Shown one piece after another: positions 62,576-64,000 of a stretch of 64,000 nucleotides of DNA. Numbering within the stretch: position 1 is the stretch's first letter; each line of letters starts with the position of its first letter. Under the pieces are notes generated by a model. It did no database searches. It was not told the origin of the DNA and saw only the letters and a program-made list of their open reading frames with translations. Source of the DNA: CAZENU01 sp965222125 (lineage in GTDB: Bacteria > Chloroflexota > Dehalococcoidia > Lucifugimonadales > CAZENU01); contig CBDCTC010000006.1 in assembly GCA_965222125.1 (NCBI GenBank), positions 1,612,001 to 1,676,000 of the forward strand. The letters are read 5' to 3'. The position numbers and the translations under genes were made by a program.

Positions 62576-64000
62576 ATGAAAAACGAGCCGATCGACGTGG
62601 GCTCCCGACCTCAGCTCTTCCTCGACGACCACGTCGTCGACTCGGTCGTGGACGTCCACCGGCAGCTCCATCGCCCGACCAGGTACGAACACAATCCCAT
62701 TCTGCGGGCGGACATGCCGTGGGAACACGGCGGCAACGGCGTCTACCTGTACGGCGGCACCGTGATGTTCGACGAGGAAGACGGCGTGTTCAAGATGTGG
62801 TATCGGACCGCGTCAGTCGACATGGAGGTCTCGGGCGGAAAGTCCTCTGAAGTCCAAGGAGCGTACAAGGCGTGCTACGCCGTGTCGGAGGATGGCCTGC
62901 GATGGGAGCGGCAGCCGCTGGGATTGGTGGAGTACGGGGGCTCGACTGACAACAACATGCTGCCGCCGGCTCAGGGCACGATGTCGCATATCAGGCGCCC
63001 CAACCTCCTGAAGGACTACGCCGACCCCGACCCGCAGCGTCGTTACAAGATCGCCTACATGGACAGGGTAGACGGTCGATGGGGTCTTTCCAAGGGTTAC
63101 TCGCCTGACGGCATCCACTGGACGATGAACGTCGGCAGGCCGTCGTTCTTCGCCCGGCCCGTCGCGCCCAACGGCATCCTGTTCGGCTGGGACCCCAGGA
63201 TGCGAAAGTTCGTGCACTACCATCGGAAGTCCGAGTCGGTCAGGGCCGACGTCGACGGACGGGTTGCCCGCAGCCGCGTCGCCACAGTCAGGTCGACCAG
63301 CGAGGACTTCGCCGAGTGGGGAGACACACGGGAGGTGATCTGGAGAAGCGAGGCGGACCCTCCCGGGTGGAGTCCCGCGCACGGGGTGGACCTGGCGGCG
63401 GTCCTGTACACCGAGGAGCTGTACGTCGGCTTTGTAGACTCCTGCTCGACGCACTGGGTCGAGGACGTTCCCGCAGAGGCCTGGGACGCCTACCGCAGCG
63501 AGTTCGCAGACTACAGGACAGAGCTCCTGATCAGCCGCGACGGCGACGATTGGACGCGGGTCGCGCCGCACTGGGAGTTCATGCGCCCAGGCCTGTGGGG
63601 CACCTGGGACAGCAGCCTGGTCGGACTCGCCAAACCCATAGTGCTGGACGACGAGATTCTCATCTACTACACGGGCAGCAACCTGCCCGGGGGCGTCGCG
63701 CACGAGAACCATCCCCAACACGAGCTGGTCCACAAGATGGTGGACGGTCAGCGTTTGGGCTTCGCCATCGGCGTCGCGAAGATGCGCCGCGACGGCTTCG
63801 CGTCGATGGAGGGCTACGAGCCGACCGGCTCCCTCACCACGAGGCCGCTGATCTTCGAAGGGGACTCCCTTGTCATCAACGTCAGGGCGCCGGATAGACC
63901 CTTTGGCGCCGACTCGACGCCCGCGACGCCCTTCGGCCGGCTGAGAGTCGAGCTGCTGGACGCGGCCGGAGAGCCGGTGCCGGGCTTCTCCGCGGATGAC
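62576..64000 (+). CDS. Glycosidase-like beta-propeller protein, runs off the window
   Basis: At least 475 residues, no stop before the window edge. ATG 62576 follows GTGGGAGATTCTTG. The start RPQLFLDDHVVDSVVDVHRQ matches the start of the 39802 product (QLLLDDHAIG), and blades follow: FKMWYRTASVDM, CYAVSEDGLRWERQPLG, YKIAYMDRVDGRWGLSKGYS, and EILIYYTGSNLPGG. No signal peptide. Same family as the 39.8 kb gene but clearly diverged; likely acts on a sugar or glycoconjugate. Confidence 0.75.
   Translation, partial: MKNEPIDVGSRPQLFLDDHVVDSVVDVHRQLHRPTRYEHNPILRADMPWEHGGNGVYLYGGTVMFDEEDGVFKMWYRTASVDMEVSGGKSSEVQGAYKACYAVSEDGLRWERQPLGLVEYGGSTDNNMLPPAQGTMSHIRRPNLLKDYADPDPQRRYKIAYMDRVDGRWGLSKGYSPDGIHWTMNVGRPSFFARPVAPNGILFGWDPRMRKFVHYHRKSESVRADVDGRVARSRVATVRSTSEDFAEWGDTREVIWRSEADPPGWSPAHGVDLAAVLYTEELYVGFVDSCSTHWVEDVPAEAWDAYRSEFADYRTELLISRDGDDWTRVAPHWEFMRPGLWGTWDSSLVGLAKPIVLDDEILIYYTGSNLPGGVAHENHPQHELVHKMVDGQRLGFAIGVAKMRRDGFASMEGYEPTGSLTTRPLIFEGDSLVINVRAPDRPFGADSTPATPFGRLRVELLDAAGEPVPGFSADD

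Overview
The window is GC-rich, gene-dense bacterial DNA with no rRNA, tRNA or CRISPR array that I can see. The gene repertoire suggests a marine or sponge-type Chloroflexota lineage (SAR202/Dehalococcoidia-like): a eukaryote-like type II glutamine synthetase, LLM flavin oxidoreductases, Gfo/Idh oxidoreductases, COG3618 amidohydrolases, beta-propeller glycosidase-like proteins, and PKD proteins ending in tryptophan-rich W..W repeats. This assignment is inferred from gene content only. No marker gene settles it.

Layout. (1) 1-9.85 kb is intact housekeeping/catabolic DNA: a lipoprotein, GSII, the transglutaminase / alpha-E / circularly permuted ATP-grasp operon, a nicotinate phosphoribosyltransferase-like enzyme, and a three-gene reverse-strand run (amidohydrolase, Gfo/Idh, LLM oxidoreductase). 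(2) 9.9-33.4 kb is a decayed mobile island. It begins inside a broken EamA transporter and holds two copies (one here, one at 45.6 kb) of a 1558-bp IS1182-family element with CTAG target duplications, a broken replication-relaxation gene, a convergent pair of large serine recombinases with a ribbon-helix-helix gene, a VapBC module, two inverted IS630 copies, and IS1380 elements split by IS21, by another IS1380 and by IS630. (3) 33.7-41.3 kb is mostly intact again: a heterodimeric ABC exporter, an acyl-CoA synthetase remnant, and a Gfo/Idh gene facing a glycosidase-like gene. (4) 41.3-50 kb is a second accessory segment: a TolB-like fragment, a frameshifted GlcNAc-type glycosyltransferase, and two paralogous lipoprotein + trypsin-like protease cassettes whose proteases carry PKD domains, Thr-Pro tracts and W..W repeats; one is split by IS1182. 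(5) 50-64 kb is core DNA: MoxR-DUF58-DUF4129, a TSUP exporter, thioredoxin reductase, an aminomutase-like PLP enzyme, threonine synthase, a second PIN toxin-antitoxin pair, a methyltransferase, a GNAT protein, and a glycosidase-like gene running off the window.

The most informative observation is that the two IS630 copies carry complementary halves of one IS1380 terminus on their outer/inner flanks. The 11.5 kb between them therefore appears to have been inverted by recombination between the copies; undoing the inversion restores both the IS1380 end and the reading frame into a histidine kinase H-box. The most unusual gene group is the 42.4-49.8 kb cassette: a glycosyltransferase of the Skp1/GlcNAc type, a predicted lipoprotein with a GIY-YIG-like domain, and paired serine proteases with Thr-Pro-rich tails. 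Almost every frameshift in the window falls in the accessory segments, while the flanking core genes read cleanly, which favours real decay over poor base calling, though some breaks lie in homopolymers and need read-level checks.
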